A stretch of 64,000 bases of DNA, taken from positions 165,092-229,091 of the forward strand of contig NZ_JAPZVR010000003.1 of the NCBI RefSeq assembly GCF_027622855.1. The letters are read 5' to 3'. The translations under genes were made by a program, and so were the position numbers. The notes beneath the pieces were generated by a model, which searched no databases, was not told where the DNA came from, and worked only from the letters and a program-made list of their open reading frames with translations. Positions within the stretch are counted from its first letter, which is position 1. Each line of letters starts with the position of its first letter. This document shows, in pieces, positions 1-8,827 of this stretch. Source of the stretch: Glycomyces algeriensis (lineage in GTDB: Bacteria > Actinomycetota > Actinomycetes > Mycobacteriales > Micromonosporaceae).

Positions 1-3000
1 GATCGCGAAGGTCGCGCCACCCGTGCCGGTCTCCATCGCGGAGCAGGCGGCCCCGGCGGGCAGATCGTCGATCTCGGCCTCCATCGGCTGCGTGCCGCCG
101 AGGACCACTTCGCCCTGCCAGACGGTGCGGGTGCCGGAGGCGTCGTCGAGGGTGCAGAGCACCTGGACCGTGAACGGCCCCGGGGTCACCGGGCCCGTGC
201 CCCCGCCGAAGACGTGCTTGCGCAGCACCAGCTTCCCGGTGTCGAACGTGTTCGTGACGTCGGCCGTGTTGGCGGTCCCGGGGTCGTCCGGTGCGAGGAC
301 GACTGCGGCGGCGTTCCCGTCGGTCGTGGCCGGGTCGCCGTCGCCGGCGACGGTGGTGACGGTGGTCGTCGCCGCGCCCTTGGCTTCGGTCTCGGTCACG
401 GTGCACTCGGATCCGGACGGGAGCCCGGTGAACTCGGCCGTCTCGCCATCGGCGAGCTCGGCGGTCATCGGGTCGTCGGGGCCGTACCCGTCCGCGTAGA
501 CGGCTTCGCCGAGGAACGTGCAGTCCACTTCGATGCCGAAGGGCCCGTATGTGATCGGGTTGCCGTCCTGGTCGACTGCCGCAGAGTCGACGGTCTTCCC
601 CACGGTCAGGCCGGCCAGCTCGTACGTGTTGACGGCGACGATCGTCTGCGGGTCCTCGTCCTCGCGGACCGCGGTGACCGTGGTGGCCTCGAACGAGGTC
701 GCCCCGTTCGCGTCGTCCTCGGTGACGGTGCACTCGGCGCCGTACGGCAGGTCGGTCACGGTGACGGTCTCCCCGGCCTTCACCGTCTGCACGGCGTCGT
801 CGCCGAGGTCCACATCGTCCTCGACCCGGGTGCCGATCGCCGAGCGGCAGGCCAGATGCAGCGTGAACTCGTCGGGCGCGTAGGCCGCGCCTTCGCCGGC
901 GACCTCCTTCGTGATCCGCAGGTGCCCGGTCGCGAGGGCCACGCCGACGCGCTCGCCCTCGGTCAGCGGCAGCTGCTGCGAGAGCTGCTCGGCCCGTTCG
1001 GTCGTGGCGGTCTCACCGCCGACCGAGGCTGAGTTCCAGGCAATCGAGTCCGGGCCCTCGGCGGGCGAATCCGCCGGCGCGGTCATGATGAACTCGAATC
1101 CGATCTTCTCGAGCGGCTCGAACGGGTCGCCGTCGGGGAAGTCCGCCTCGTAGCGCAGCGCGGTGATGCTGCGGAGGATCTCCTCGGTGAACGCCGGGCC
1201 GCCGGACTGCGGGAACGGCGTCCACGAGCCGGTCGGGCAGACCATGCGCTGGACTTCGGTGCACTGCGCGGCGTCGTCGGTCCAGAAGATCCTGGTCGCG
1301 GTCCCGGCCGGGACCGCCGTGGTCAGCCGCGCGGTGCCCTCGAACAGCGGGCGCCACTCGGAACCGCGCGGGTTGTCGTTGATCGCGCCCGTGTCCCCGA
1401 CCGCCGGGAGCTGGTCGAAGCCGACCACGGTGTCGATGCCCTGGTTGCCGGTGTTCATGGCCTCGAAGCGCCAGAAGTGGTCGCCGCCGGGCTTGAGGAT
1501 CGGGATGCACGGCGAGACGAAGAATCCGTCCGCGTTCGGCGCGCAGTCCTCCGGATCCACACTGGAGTCGACCGAGAGCTCGCCGAGCTCGTCGTCCACG
1601 GCGCGGACCGACTTGGCCGAACGCATCGACGCGGTCGTGGAGACCGTGATCGAGGCGCTGGCCCGGCACTCGCCGGTGGGGGCTTCGAGGGTGCCGGTGC
1701 ACTCGTCCCAGGGCCGGTCGCCGGTGACGCCCGCGGTGTTCGCCACGACCGTGCCGCCGGCGACGCCCGGCCGGACCATCAGCTGGATGGTGATCGTGTA
1801 CGTCTGGCCCACTTCGAGAACCGAGCCTTCGGGGAAGGTGAACACAATCTGCTCGACGTCCACGGTGATGTCGGTGGTGACGTCCGCGGCGTCGGTCGGC
1901 AGGGCCGGACCGCTCGCCGGGTCGGGCGCCGCGCCCGCGAGCGCGTAAGCGAACGCGCCCTCGCCGCCCGGATGGTCCACCGGGTCGAAGGTCAGCTGCG
2001 CGCCGTTCGCATCGGTCGGCATCACATCGGTGATCACCGGGTCCACAATGGCCCGGTCGCCGGTGTTGGTGACCTCGATCGAGTAAGGGAACGAGGTCGC
2101 GGGCGGCTTGATGCCGCCGTCGACCGCGCCGTCCGCGAGTTTGACGATCGCGACGCCGTTCACCGCGTGCTTGTAGAGGACGGTGGCCTGAGCGGTGTCG
2201 GTGGCGCTCACCGGCGAACCGCCGACCAGGACGGCTCCTTCGACGAGGACGTCCACATTGTTCGTGGCGACCCCCGCGGCGGTCTCGCCCGGCGCGGGGT
2301 CGTTCCCCGCGAGGTCGGTGAGGACCGGCCCGCTCGTGCGCAGTGCGTCGCGGCGGGTCAGCTCGATCGGAACGGCCTGCAGCGGGTTGGCCGGGTTCTC
2401 CCAGATCGCGCCGTCGGCGCGGGTGAAGGTGAACCGCAGGCCCTGCACGTCGGCCGCGGCCACGCCGTCGGGCAGGGCGAGGCCCGTCCCCGGTTCACCC
2501 TCGGTCCAGGAGCCACCGGTCACGGCGACCCCGGAGCCAGTGCCGCTGAAAGTGCCGCCGGTGAAGGCGTCGACCTGCACCCGGTCGATCGGCGCGGCGA
2601 ACGCGAAGTCGCCGAAGCCGGCGAAGTCGTACTGGTTCCACAGCAGCGGTTCGTCGTCGGTGAGCGTCATCAGGTTCGTGCGGGTCGGCCCGCCGGGCTG
2701 CCCGGTGATCGTCATGGTGACCGGGCCGTCCGACGGCTCGGTGATGGTGGCCGGGTCGAAGGACTTCCCGGCGGTGACCGAGATGTCCGTGTCGGTCAGC
2801 TCGATCGAGGCGTCGTCGACGGCGGTCGGCGTATCGGTGCCGGTGCCGCCGAGGTCGGCGACCGAGGCCTGGGCGTCGTTCGCGACCGGCGAGTCGGCGG
2901 TGGTCACCGCCGCGCCGCCGTCGCGGTGCACGGCCCGCAGCCGCAGGTCCATGACCAGCTCGGCCTGCGCATCGGACTCGATCCGGCCGGTGTGGACCAC

Positions 3001-6000
3001 GCTGATGCCGACGGCGTCGGCCAGGTCGGACTCGCTGAGCGCCAAGGCCTCCTCGACGGTGTACACAGCGGTGCCGCCGCCCGCGGCCGTGATGGTCACG
3101 GTCGTGCCGGTCGCGCCTTCGGGCACGGTGATCGCGACGATCTCCTTGAGGTCGAAGACGTCGAACGGCGCGTCGTTCAGCGGGTCGGTGATCGTCAGCG
3201 AGTCGACGTCGGCCGCGGTGCGGTTCGTCGCGGTGATCGCGACCCGCCCGGACGGGTAGTCGGCGGGGTCGGTGCCGGTGGGCGGGATGCCGAGCGGTCC
3301 ACCGGTCCAGTCCTTGGCGATGCCGACGTTGAGCGGGACGTCGATAATGATGACGTCGTCGCCGTCCTCGTCGCGCACGACCTGGTTGCCGTTCGTGTAG
3401 CCGGTGGCGCTGGCGGTGTCGTGGACCTGGCCGGGCGATCCGGGCACGTTGTACTCGCGGCTGCCGAGGACCGGGTCCGGGTCGGCCTGCGGGTCGCGCA
3501 CCTCGTCGCGGATCTGGAAGGTGAGCCGGACGGCGCGGTCGTCGCCGCTGGAGCGGGCGACGCCGTCGCCGACCTGCGGGAGGGTCGGGTCGGTGCCGAT
3601 GCGGTCGGCGCGGGTGGGGCTCTCGGTGAAGACGAGCCGCACGCCGGTGGTGGAGGCGCGTTCATCGCTGGTGAGCGTGTAGCCCGGGAAGGTGCCGTCG
3701 CAGGCGTCCGGGCAGGGGTCGTCGGCGGCGCGGACCCAGGCGGTGCCGTTCCACAGTTCGACGCGGTCGACGGCGTCGTAGGTGAGCCACGGGTCGTCGG
3801 CGGCGATGATCGGGTCGATGTCGACCAGGTCGAACGCGTTGAAGAAGGTGTCGCCCACGGGGACCGTCGGGTCGGCCACATCGGACACCACGACCTCGTC
3901 GAGGCCGGAGTAGCCGCCGGTGGACCAGTCGAGTTCGGCGTCGATCCGGTCGCCGGAGCGGGCCGTGATGGTCTTGCCCGCGCCGGGTTCGGGTTCGAGG
4001 AAGGTCTTCTCGATCAGGTCGCCCTCGCCGGGCGTGACCGGGACGAGGTCGACGGTGGCGCAGGCGTCGTCGCTGGTGGCGGTGACGTCGCCGGCGGAGG
4101 CGGCCGAGGAGGCGCAGTCGGTGACGGGCCCGTCGGAGCCCGCCGCGCCACCGGAGCCGTCGCGGTTCTGGTCGCGGAGCGCGGCTTGGAAGTTCGGCTG
4201 CACGCCGGTGCCGGGCGCGAAGCCGTCGGGGTCGTAGTAGTCGAACTTGAGGCCCTGGATGTCGTCCTGGAGGTCGGCCGGGATCGGGATGTTCACGACG
4301 GCCGCGCCCTGCAGGGCTTCGGCGCCGGGCAGGACCACCCACTGCGTGCCGTCCCAGTAGGAGACGGTGAGGGTCGCGCCCGCGGGGATCGCGGTCTGGG
4401 TGATCGCGGTGGCGTTGAAGCTGTTCCAGAACGGGTCGGGATCGGGGTTCGGCGGGACCGCGGTCGGGTCCTGGACGATGAGGTGCGTGGCGTCGGTGGT
4501 GGAGGCCGGGAACGGCTCGATCCGCGCGGGGAGTTCGACGATGATCTTCTCGCCCGGCACGGAGTTGATCTCGCTGGGGCTGATGCGCTTGTCCGCGTCG
4601 ACCGCGAGGCGGGCGGCGAGGGTGGTGAGCGTGTCGGCGGCGGTCGCGGAGCCGGTGTCGTCGCCGTCGGCGACCTCGACGAGGACCTGGTTGCCGTGCA
4701 CGACCTCCTCTTCGGTCTGGTCGGGGTCGGTGTCCACGGTGAACGGGACGGTGGCCTCGGCTCCGGCGATGATGTCGCCGGTGTAGACGACAGTGAAGCC
4801 GATGACCGTCTTGCCGTCCGCGGGTGCGGGGAGCGTGTCCGTCTCAGTGGTGTCGAGCGTTTCGGAGGTCTCGTCGTCGTACTGGTAGGTGACCGAGGCG
4901 GCGGTGGCGCCGGCGGGCCAGGCGACGTCGTCGGTGAAGCCGGTGAAGGTGAGCCCGTTCGCGAACGGGTTCGTTGTGGACGGGTCGGGTTCGGTGATGG
5001 TCATGGTGTCGACCGCGGTGCCGGCGTTGGTGCCGGTGAGCGTCACCGTGCTCGGATCGCCCGCGGCGACCGGGTCGGGGTCGAAGGATTTCGCGGCGCC
5101 GGCGGCGATCTGGAGCGGGATGAGGGTGTAGTCGGCGTCGGCCTCGTCGGTGGCGGTCTCGCCTTCGGCGGTGACCTCGGCGGTGACCGTGTTGTTCACG
5201 GCGGTCCGCGCGGTGATGTCCGCGACGGCGTCGGTGTGGACGAGGTCCACTTCGACCTCGGCGGAGGCGTCGGCGGGAAGCGGGTCCCCTGCGGAGTCCG
5301 TGAAGGTGAACCGCAGGCCCTTGACCTGGTCGTCGGTGACGCCCGCGGGGAGGGCCGGCGCGGCTCCCGGCGTGCCGTCGACCCAGGCGGTGCCGTTCCA
5401 GACGTCGACCTGGACCTGGTCGGCGCCTTCGGGGAAGGTCACGGTGCCGAAGCCGGCGAAGGCGAGGGAGTCGAACGGGTTGGGGTCGGCGGCGGGGTCG
5501 GTCGGGTCGGTGAGGACGAGGGAGTCCACTTCGCCGTTCGAGCCGCTGGTGCCGCCGATGGTCATGGTCGTCGCGGTGCCCGGGCGGGCCACGGCCTGGT
5601 CCGGGTCGAAGGACTTCGAGGCCTCGACGGCCAGTTGGAGCGGCACTTCCGGGGTGACGTCGACGTAGTCGGGGACCTCATCGGCGTTGGAGGCGTCGAA
5701 GGTCGCGGTGTTCCTGACCGGGATGCCGTCGGCCGAGTGGGGCAGGTCCGGGTCGGCGCGGACCTGGATCTGGACCTGGGCGGTGGTGGCCGCGGGCAGG
5801 CCCTGGGCTCCGGCGGGGCTCGCCAGCGCGTCGGTGAAGGTGACCGTGACGGTCTGGCCGTCCGCGGCGGCGTCGGCGGAGGCGCCGCTGACCTGCGGGG
5901 TGCCCTGGACGATGAACTCGGAGGGGACGACGTCGGTGATCTCGGCGTCGATGCAGCCGGAGCCGAAGGTCGTGCACCCCACAGTGAGGGTGTAGGTGAA

Positions 6001-6159
6001 GGTCTCTCCGGGTTGGACCGTGGTGGCGGAGGCGGTCTTGGAGAGGCTCAGCGTCGCCGGTTCCTGCGCCGCCGCCGGAGTGGCCGGCATGAGCGTGGAG
6101 CACAAGGCCACCGTGAGGGCGACCATGGCGGTCGCCGCCTTTCGTCCGATCGACCGCAT
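1..6159 (-). CDS. giant secreted surface protein with DUF11-like and DUF5979-like repeats (3' end outside window)
   Basis: This open frame runs uninterrupted for 2053 codons from an ATG at 6159 and leaves the window without a stop. A GGAAGG ribosome site lies about 5-7 nt upstream. Residues 1-32 form a signal peptide (MRSIGRKAATAMVALTVALC, cleavage near AAA-QE). The rest is Thr/Asp/Ala-rich, almost lysine-poor beta-sandwich repeat. Units carry the phrase KSFDPD, for example near residues 180, 356 and 1125, with DUF11-like stretches such as FTYTLTVG. Three Cys-containing DUF5979-like modules (GHLRITKEVAGEG, LTVGKTVDS, GKLVLRKHVFGG) start near residues 1743, 1850 and 1974. The family is known from large cell-surface proteins of Gram-positive bacteria. 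Adhesion or a surface-layer role is inference. The anchor, probably LPXTG plus a transmembrane tail, would lie to the left of the window. Confidence 0.85.
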   Translation of the reverse strand, partial: MRSIGRKAATAMVALTVALCSTLMPATPAAAQEPATLSLSKTASATTVQPGETFTYTLTVGCTTFGSGCIDAEITDVVPSEFIVQGTPQVSGASADAAADGQTVTVTFTDALASPAGAQGLPAATTAQVQIQVRADPDLPHSADGIPVRNTATFDASNADEVPDYVDVTPEVPLQLAVEASKSFDPDQAVARPGTATTMTIGGTSGSNGEVDSLVLTDPTDPAADPNPFDSLAFAGFGTVTFPEGADQVQVDVWNGTAWVDGTPGAAPALPAGVTDDQVKGLRFTFTDSAGDPLPADASAEVEVDLVHTDAVADITARTAVNNTVTAEVTAEGETATDEADADYTLIPLQIAAGAAKSFDPDPVAAGDPSTVTLTGTNAGTAVDTMTITEPDPSTTNPFANGLTFTGFTDDVAWPAGATAASVTYQYDDETSETLDTTETDTLPAPADGKTVIGFTVVYTGDIIAGAEATVPFTVDTDPDQTEEEVVHGNQVLVEVADGDDTGSATAADTLTTLAARLAVDADKRISPSEINSVPGEKIIVELPARIEPFPASTTDATHLIVQDPTAVPPNPDPDPFWNSFNATAITQTAIPAGATLTVSYWDGTQWVVLPGAEALQGAAVVNIPIPADLQDDIQGLKFDYYDPDGFAPGTGVQPNFQAALRDQNRDGSGGAAGSDGPVTDCASSAASAGDVTATSDDACATVDLVPVTPGEGDLIEKTFLEPEPGAGKTITARSGDRIDAELDWSTGGYSGLDEVVVSDVADPTVPVGDTFFNAFDLVDIDPIIAADDPWLTYDAVDRVELWNGTAWVRAADDPCPDACDGTFPGYTLTSDERASTTGVRLVFTESPTRADRIGTDPTLPQVGDGVARSSGDDRAVRLTFQIRDEVRDPQADPDPVLGSREYNVPGSPGQVHDTASATGYTNGNQVVRDEDGDDVIIIDVPLNVGIAKDWTGGPLGIPPTGTDPADYPSGRVAITATNRTAADVDSLTITDPLNDAPFDVFDLKEIVAITVPEGATGTTVTITAAGGGTAVYTVEEALALSESDLADAVGISVVHTGRIESDAQAELVMDLRLRAVHRDGGAAVTTADSPVANDAQASVADLGGTGTDTPTAVDDASIELTDTDISVTAGKSFDPATITEPSDGPVTMTITGQPGGPTRTNLMTLTDDEPLLWNQYDFAGFGDFAFAAPIDRVQVDAFTGGTFSGTGSGVAVTGGSWTEGEPGTGLALPDGVAAADVQGLRFTFTRADGAIWENPANPLQAVPIELTRRDALRTSGPVLTDLAGNDPAPGETAAGVATNNVDVLVEGAVLVGGSPVSATDTAQATVLYKHAVNGVAIVKLADGAVDGGIKPPATSFPYSIEVTNTGDRAIVDPVITDVMPTDANGAQLTFDPVDHPGGEGAFAYALAGAAPDPASGPALPTDAADVTTDITVDVEQIVFTFPEGSVLEVGQTYTITIQLMVRPGVAGGTVVANTAGVTGDRPWDECTGTLEAPTGECRASASITVSTTASMRSAKSVRAVDDELGELSVDSSVDPEDCAPNADGFFVSPCIPILKPGGDHFWRFEAMNTGNQGIDTVVGFDQLPAVGDTGAINDNPRGSEWRPLFEGTARLTTAVPAGTATRIFWTDDAAQCTEVQRMVCPTGSWTPFPQSGGPAFTEEILRSITALRYEADFPDGDPFEPLEKIGFEFIMTAPADSPAEGPDSIAWNSASVGGETATTERAEQLSQQLPLTEGERVGVALATGHLRITKEVAGEGAAYAPDEFTLHLACRSAIGTRVEDDVDLGDDAVQTVKAGETVTVTDLPYGAECTVTEDDANGATSFEATTVTAVREDEDPQTIVAVNTYELAGLTVGKTVDSAAVDQDGNPITYGPFGIEVDCTFLGEAVYADGYGPDDPMTAELADGETAEFTGLPSGSECTVTETEAKGAATTTVTTVAGDGDPATTDGNAAAVVLAPDDPGTANTADVTNTFDTGKLVLRKHVFGGGTGPVTPGPFTVQVLCTLDDASGTRTVWQGEVVLGGTQPMEAEIDDLPAGAACSAMETGTGGATFAI

Positions 6160-6344
6160 GGGGACACCTTCCGCGTCGGTACCGACCACTGTGGCCGCCG
6201 GGTCGCGGGCACAGCTCCCGGCACGCTATCACTCACAGTGAGGAACGTGTGCTATTTCAGTGACCGGTGGCGAGTCCCGGCGGCACGGCTCCCGAAACCG
6301 GTCCCGGCCGTGCGATGGCGCCCATAATGGACGCGGAGGCGATT

Positions 6345-7325
6345 ATGGGCATTCTGATTCCCTCGAGTCAGCGGCGGACGCTGTCGGAGTTGTACGACCG
6401 GATCGATCTCAGCGACGGCGACCGGTCCGCCAAGCGCTCCGCGTACTGGACGATGCTGCTGCTGTCCGGGGTGATCGCGACCGCCGGCGTCATCGGGGAC
6501 TCGACGGCGACCGTGATCGGCGCGATGATCGTGGCGCCGCTGTCGACGCCGATCCTGGCGATCGGGCTCGGGATCGTGACCGGGCGCCTCTCGCTGGTCG
6601 GGCGTTCACTGCTCTATGTGCTGGTGAGCGTGGCGGCCGTGGTCGCGATCGGCTTCCTCATCGCCCTGGTCCTGCCGAACCCCACGAACGTCCTCACCAA
6701 TTCCCAGGTGGTCGGCCGCGTCTCCCCCACGCTCACCGACCTGGCCGCGGCCATCGCCACGGGCTTCGCCGGATCGATCGCGATCGCGCGGCGGGACGTC
6801 GGCGACGTGCTGCCCGGCGTGGCCATCGCGATCTCCCTGGTGCCGCCGCTCGCCGTCGTCGGCGTGTGCCTGGGGTCGGGCGAGCCGGAGCTGGCGCTCG
6901 GGGCGCTGGTGCTGTTCGCGTCCAACATGGTGGTCCTCATCATCGCCGCGGTGGTGGTGCTCATGGCCGCGGGGTACGCGCGCGAGTCCGCCGAGTCGCC
7001 GAACGCGAAGTGGCGCGGTCGCGCCTATGCGGCGCTCGCCGTCATGCTGCTCGCCGTCGGCATCCCCATGACGCTCAACTCGATCACCGCCGTCTGGGCG
7101 AAGGAGGTGCGGACGCTCGCCGAGGACTGGCTCAGCGACACCGCCGAGGCCGAGGTCAGCGACGTCTCGTGGCACGCACACGGCCTGGTCGTCGAGGTGC
7201 GGAGTCCGGAGGAGCTGCCCGACATCGCCGAACTGCAGGACGCGGTCGACGCGATCCTGCCGACGGACCCCACGGTCACCGTGGTGCACACCGTGGGCGA
7301 GCGGATCAGCAAGGAGACCGGCTGA
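6345..7325 (+). CDS. DUF389 (TIGR00341-like) multispan membrane protein
   Basis: This is a 326-residue integral membrane protein with about six to seven hydrophobic helices between residues 35 and 240. The signature GVIGDSTATVIGAMIVAPLS follows an N-terminal LSELYDRIDL segment, and a soluble C-terminal tail of about 80 residues ends the protein. This layout is typical of the DUF389 family, whose function is unknown. Earlier in-frame ATGs exist at 6267, 6315 and 6327. The ATG at 6345 has a CGGAGG site 5 nt upstream (6334-6339) and gives the usual family N-terminus, so I prefer it. The gene is divergent from the giant surface protein and ends head-on against the HAD hydrolase gene. Confidence 0.85.
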   Translation: MGILIPSSQRRTLSELYDRIDLSDGDRSAKRSAYWTMLLLSGVIATAGVIGDSTATVIGAMIVAPLSTPILAIGLGIVTGRLSLVGRSLLYVLVSVAAVVAIGFLIALVLPNPTNVLTNSQVVGRVSPTLTDLAAAIATGFAGSIAIARRDVGDVLPGVAIAISLVPPLAVVGVCLGSGEPELALGALVLFASNMVVLIIAAVVVLMAAGYARESAESPNAKWRGRAYAALAVMLLAVGIPMTLNSITAVWAKEVRTLAEDWLSDTAEAEVSDVSWHAHGLVVEVRSPEELPDIAELQDAVDAILPTDPTVTVVHTVGERISKETG

Positions 7326-7339
7326 CAGCCGTCAGTCGG
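7318..7339. terminator. bidirectional hairpin between convergent genes
   Basis: The arms CCGGCTGAC and GTCAGTCGG pair over 9 bp with one G-U wobble and a 4-nt loop (AGCC). The stem overlaps the stop codons of both the DUF389 gene and the HAD gene, so one short hairpin may serve both. Confidence 0.45.
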
Positions 7340-7973
7340 CGAGCACGAGGTCCCGCAGCTCGGCCAGTGTGGCGATCCGGTGGCGGGCCTGCGCGAAGTC
7401 CTGGTCCTTCGTGAAGTCGTTGTGGACCACCGCGCAGTCGATGCCGGCCGCCACGGCCGACTGCAGGCCCCGGGCCGAGTCCTCCACGACCAGGGCCGCC
7501 TCCTTGGTCGCGCCGAAGCGTCGCAGGCCGGTCAGGTACGGCTCCGGGTGCGGCTTGGAGCGCTCGTAGTCGTCCCGGACGAGGACGAACTCCATGAACG
7601 ACCGGATGCTGCGGTGCTCGTGGATGAGGTCGAAGTCCGCGCGCTTCGCGGTCGTCACGATCGCCATGCGCACGTGCTTCGAGAGGTCGGCGAGCACTTC
7701 GGTGACGCCTTCGATCTCGATGGCCTCGGTCCGCAGGTACCCCTGGTAGTACGCGTCGCGGGCCGCCCGCAGCCGGTCGATGGTCGGCTCGTCGACGCCC
7801 GCCGCCCGGGCCTGGGTCCAGGTGCCCAGGCCCTGTGCCATGTCGCGGAGGTACCGGTCCTTGTCAAGGGCCACACCGACGTCAGCCAGCGCACGCTCGC
7901 CGGCCCGGTAGTACCAGGCCTCGGTGTCCACCAGGACGCCGTCGTGGTCGAAGAGCACGAACGCCTTCACCAT
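7332..7973 (-). CDS. HAD-superfamily hydrolase, subfamily IA (phosphoglucomutase/phosphatase-like)
   Basis: The 213-residue protein has the HAD motif I FDHDGVLVDTE at residues 8-18, with nucleophile Asp9 and acid/base Asp11. Motif II is IVTTAK near residue 105. A Lys in RSKPHPEPY and the acidic motif VVEDSARG supply motifs III and IV. A helical cap lies between motifs I and II, which is the subfamily IA arrangement. Such enzymes dephosphorylate small sugar or nucleotide phosphates in the cytosol, and the substrate cannot be read from sequence. The gene stands alone and is convergent with the DUF389 gene. Confidence 0.85.
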   Translation of the reverse strand: MVKAFVLFDHDGVLVDTEAWYYRAGERALADVGVALDKDRYLRDMAQGLGTWTQARAAGVDEPTIDRLRAARDAYYQGYLRTEAIEIEGVTEVLADLSKHVRMAIVTTAKRADFDLIHEHRSIRSFMEFVLVRDDYERSKPHPEPYLTGLRRFGATKEAALVVEDSARGLQSAVAAGIDCAVVHNDFTKDQDFAQARHRIATLAELRDLVLAD

Positions 7974-8009
7974 CGTGAACCTCTCAGTCGCGGACGCCGG
8001 TGCACCAGC

Positions 8010-8717
8010 CTATCCGAGCGTCCCGGCGAGGGCCATCGCCGCGATCAGTGCGAGCATCCCGGCGGTCCTGCCGATGAGGGTCCGCGGACGCGGGACGGGG
8101 CCTTCCCGCAGCACGGCGATCCCCAAGGGCACCAGCGCGATGGCGAGTCCGAGTGCCGCGACGACCGAGAGTGGCGTGGTGCCCTTGAGGACGCCGAGAG
8201 GCAGCAAAGCGGCCGAGGCGAGGAGTGCGGCGCGGATCCAGCCGAAGGTCTTCGCGCGGAAGGCGCCGATGGCGAGGACGATCCAGCCGGCCATGATCGC
8301 GACCGAGAAGGCGGACATGAGGTGCCAGGCGCCGTAGGCGTCGGCGACCGCGCGCGTCGCCTCGTCGGGGCCACGGTCGGCGGCGAGCTGGAAGGCGAGG
8401 TGGTCGGCTCCGGCGTGGAACGCCCGGGCGAACAGGCCGAAGACCGCCATGGCCCCGCCCCACAGCGCCCACTTCGGACGGTGCTGCCCGATGCGTTGGG
8501 CGAGTACGAGGACCGCGGGCCAGAGCAGGACGATGCCGGCGAGGAAGCAGCTGTAAGCGGCGGTCATGAGCATCGGATGCTCAGCGTAGGCGCGGAGCTG
8601 GTCGGGGAAGAAGAACGGCGTCCCCGCTCGGAGGAGGACGCCGGTGAGCAGGAGGAGTGGGCCGAGGACGAGGGCGGTGCCGCCGAGCCAGCGGCCGGGG
8701 AAGCGTGTTTCGGTCAT
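8010..8717 (-). CDS. hypothetical six-helix membrane protein
   Basis: This 235-residue protein has about six hydrophobic segments, including GGTALVLGPLLLLTGVLLR, LMTAAYSCFLAGIVLLWPAV and LMSAFSVAIMAGWIVLAIG. His and Asp residues (AFHAGADHLAFQ) sit between helices 3 and 4. I do not recognise a family. It is read leftward and is divergent from the histidine kinase gene, so the 110-nt gap and its dyad (8774-8797) could influence both. A link to the two-component system is possible but only inferred from position. Confidence 0.7.
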   Translation of the reverse strand: MTETRFPGRWLGGTALVLGPLLLLTGVLLRAGTPFFFPDQLRAYAEHPMLMTAAYSCFLAGIVLLWPAVLVLAQRIGQHRPKWALWGGAMAVFGLFARAFHAGADHLAFQLAADRGPDEATRAVADAYGAWHLMSAFSVAIMAGWIVLAIGAFRAKTFGWIRAALLASAALLPLGVLKGTTPLSVVAALGLAIALVPLGIAVLREGPVPRPRTLIGRTAGMLALIAAMALAGTLG

Positions 8718-8773
8718 GCCCCAAGGATGGGTCCGGGGAGGGGTCCGCCGCGTCAGCCCGGAGCCTGGGATCG

Positions 8774-8797
8774 GTCGTCAGACCCAGGTATGACGAC
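8774..8797. promoter_or_regulatory. candidate response-regulator operator (inverted repeat)
   Basis: A perfect inverted repeat, GTCGTCA and TGACGAC, has a 10-nt spacer and ends 30 nt before the kinase start codon. NarL/LuxR-type regulators bind such dyads and often autoregulate. Binding here is inference. Confidence 0.4.
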
Positions 8798-8827
8798 TGT
8801 TCGGGAACGCGGGGTTATCGTTTGCCG

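Noticed and set aside
6232-6242. Short dyad CTCAC-A-GTGAG upstream of the surface gene
   Set aside because: Five-base arms are too short to separate from chance, and no regulator is linked.
1477-6327. Rightward open frame of 1616 codons
   Set aside because: It is the mirror of the giant leftward surface gene. Its product is Gly/Arg/Val-Asp filler without domains, whereas the leftward frame has a signal peptide and family repeats.
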